Part shown: one piece after another, positions 44,446-45,591 of the stretch
Position numbering within the stretch: the first letter of the stretch is position 1
Layout of the letters: each line of letters opens with the position of its first letter
NCBI RefSeq assembly: GCF_000469345.1
Contig: NZ_KI271101.1
Coordinates: forward strand, 1-45,591
Source of the DNA: Eubacterium ramulus ATCC 29099
GTDB lineage: Bacteria; Bacillota; Clostridia; Lachnospirales; Lachnospiraceae
DNA length: 45,591 nucleotides
Direction of reading: 5' to 3'
Notes under the pieces: model-generated
Told to the model about the DNA's origin: nothing
Databases searched by the model: none
Seen by the model: only the letters and a program-made list of their open reading frames with translations
Program-made: the position numbers and the translations under genes

Positions 44446-44473
44446 TTGTAAAATTCACGGCGTATGCTATAAT
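44446..44473 (+). promoter_or_regulatory. Second promoter of the Rpn nuclease gene
   Basis: TTGTAA (44446-44451), a 16-bp spacer and an extended -10 TGC-TATAAT (TATAAT at 44468-44473). It lies downstream of the LexA-box promoter, so basal expression could be independent of SOS. Confidence 0.65.
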
Positions 44474-44532
44474 AAGATCATAAAGATATAATTATTTATT
44501 AGTAGCTTTCAGTTACTTTGTTTTGATTAGGG

Positions 44533-44618
44533 ACATTCCCTTGAGAATTATCAGGGAATGTTGGATCACTTTCCCTGTTCATATAGATAATTAAAAATCT
44601 GCTATTACGCAGGGAAAG
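44533..44618 (+). promoter_or_regulatory. Two stem-loops in the Rpn leader
   Basis: ACATTCCCT (44533-44541) pairs with AGGGAATGT (44553-44561). CTTTCCCTG (44569-44577) pairs with CAGGGAAAG (44610-44618), ending directly at the AGAGGA ribosome site. AGGGAAT and CAGGGAAAG are alike, so the stems could exchange partners and affect translation. Confidence 0.5.
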
Positions 44619-44633
44619 AGAGGAACGAAGGTA

Positions 44634-45443
44634 ATGGATTTAGGAAAGGTAGTTATTACCCTCAAAGAAAAAGAGGAAAAAGTCAAAGACCTTCGTCCAA
44701 TAGATGATGTATTCTTTGAAGTTTTGGCAAATGACGTTAATTTCTGTCAGGAAATGCTGCAGATTCTTCTTGAAGATAAGAATCTTGTAGTTAAAGACGT
44801 TGTTGTGCAAAGCAGTGAAAGAAATCTATATGGTCGATCGGTGCGATTAGATGCTTTATGTGTCTTGGGAAATGGAAAGAAGTGTAATGTCGAGGTACAA
44901 CGCTCGGATAATGATGATCATCTCCGCAGAGTGAGATTTAATGCAGCTAGTATTGCGGTGAAAGATTCTCAGGAAGGTGAAAAATTCGAGCAGATTGAAG
45001 ATATTATTGTAGTGTACATTTCTCAGTTTGATATTTTCAAAGCCGATCGTGTACTATACCATGTGGATAGTACAATCCGAGAAACGGGTAATCGTGTTGA
45101 TGATGGTCTTTACAGAGTTTTTGTTAATACGGAAGTAAAAGACGGAACTACAGTTTCGGAGTATATGGAATGTTTCCTTAAAAAGGAAGTTAACAACTCG
45201 AAATTTCCGGCATTTACGAAAAGAATGAACGCTTTAAAGCATGAAGAAAGGGGGCTGAATGCCGTGTGTGAAGTAATGGAAAAGTATGAACAGAAAGCTG
45301 TTGAGGAAGGACTTTCTTTATTTGAAAAAGCAATTACAATGCTTGCGAGCGGGAAATCGCCTTCTGAGGTGGTGCTTACGGGTGTCCCTCAAAACATTGT
45401 AGATCGTGCTAGTCGCGCTATGAAACCTAAACTTAATAAGTAG
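44634..45443 (+). CDS. Rpn-family PD-(D/E)XK nuclease (recombination-promoting nuclease/putative transposase)
   Basis: The 269-aa protein has the N-terminal pattern of this family, LRPIDDVFFEVLANDVNFCQ, then a PD-(D/E)XK core with D in RSVRLDALCVLGNGKK and the E-x-Q triad in NVEVQRSDND. The conserved RRVRFNAASIAV helix follows. The C-terminal 60 residues include an amphipathic helix and a short tail. Rpn nucleases cut DNA and promote recombination; several act in phage defence or mobile element biology. AGAGGA at 44619-44624 gives the start. It has an SOS-type promoter and a constitutive-looking promoter and ends at its own terminator, so it is a single-gene unit. Confidence 0.88.
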   Translation: MDLGKVVITLKEKEEKVKDLRPIDDVFFEVLANDVNFCQEMLQILLEDKNLVVKDVVVQSSERNLYGRSVRLDALCVLGNGKKCNVEVQRSDNDDHLRRVRFNAASIAVKDSQEGEKFEQIEDIIVVYISQFDIFKADRVLYHVDSTIRETGNRVDDGLYRVFVNTEVKDGTTVSEYMECFLKKEVNNSKFPAFTKRMNALKHEERGLNAVCEVMEKYEQKAVEEGLSLFEKAITMLASGKSPSEVVLTGVPQNIVDRASRAMKPKLNK

Positions 45444-45462
45444 AAAGTTGGCAGTAATGAAA

Positions 45463-45493
45463 GGATCATCTCAAACCGAGGTGGTTCTTTTTC
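45463..45493 (+). terminator. Rho-independent terminator after the Rpn gene
   Basis: GGATCATCTC (45463-45472) pairs, with G-T pairs, with GAGGTGGTTC (45478-45487), followed by five T residues. From 45,494 to the end of the window I see nothing more. Confidence 0.8.
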
Positions 45494-45591
45494 TATGCAA
45501 ACTTTTTGATATCACATATAATTACTTATTTTCCATCAAAGTTATTGCAATAAAATTTCGTAAGCGTCCAATAAGAGGGTGTATCGAAATT

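Overview
The window looks like a chromosome segment of a gut Lachnospiraceae-type Firmicute (Clostridia). Pointers are the T-box-controlled ileS, the DUF2325/DUF3793/flavodoxin cluster, a minimal two-gene Suf-type system, a CspB-like subtilase, Rpn/PD-(D/E)XK nucleases, a DUF6718 gene and a secreted papain-like protease with Trp-rich repeats. I cannot fix genus or species from sequence alone.

Region 1 (1-22,200) is ordered core DNA, nearly all on the plus strand. It holds tRNA-Trp; a Gfo/Idh/MocA oxidoreductase; a consensus promoter and T-box leader (Ile specifier ATC) ahead of ileS, whose stop codon overlaps the start of glgP; a divergent CspB-like serine protease; an AAA-ATPase/PD-(D/E)XK gene broken by an internal deletion; a CBM9-like protein; a PspC protein; a SufC plus SufB/D-like pair resembling the minimal SMS Fe-S system; a flavodoxin/iron-sulfur-flavoprotein-like protein with a zinc ribbon, paired with a tandem EthD-like protein; three molybdenum cofactor genes; DUF2325, DUF3793 and flavodoxin; and glyA.

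Region 2 (about 22,236-38,525) is visibly more A+T-rich and is a worn accessory island. It begins abruptly inside the glyA terminator with the C-terminal half of a Wzx-type flippase. A VanZ-family protein, alanine racemase, an IS21 IstB relic and a KAP-type P-loop NTPase follow. Next is a divergent pair: a minus-strand UDP-glucose dehydrogenase fused to an N-terminal XRE helix-turn-helix, and a plus-strand 913-aa metallophosphoesterase. Two copies of the operator-like palindrome ATGTTAT-N5-ATAACAT lie between them. A Septu-like PtuA/PtuB pair comes next, then two related IS elements with YREK transposases (one truncated), a DUF6718 gene between them, two fragments of a second ugd, and rmlB. 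The island combines surface-polysaccharide remnants with a defence cluster.

Region 3 (38,525-45,591) holds a two-TM protein of unknown function, a Nudix hydrolase, a second VanZ-family protein, a secreted C1A cysteine protease ending in ten 22-residue GWW repeats, and an Rpn-family nuclease. Upstream of the nuclease is a promoter with a perfect LexA box between -35 and -10.

The observations I would check first are the HTH-Ugd fusion with its duplicated operator facing the phosphoesterase/Septu cluster, the SOS-type promoter before the Rpn nuclease, and the phosphoesterase itself as a possible new defence gene. Functions are read from motifs by eye; no database search was run.
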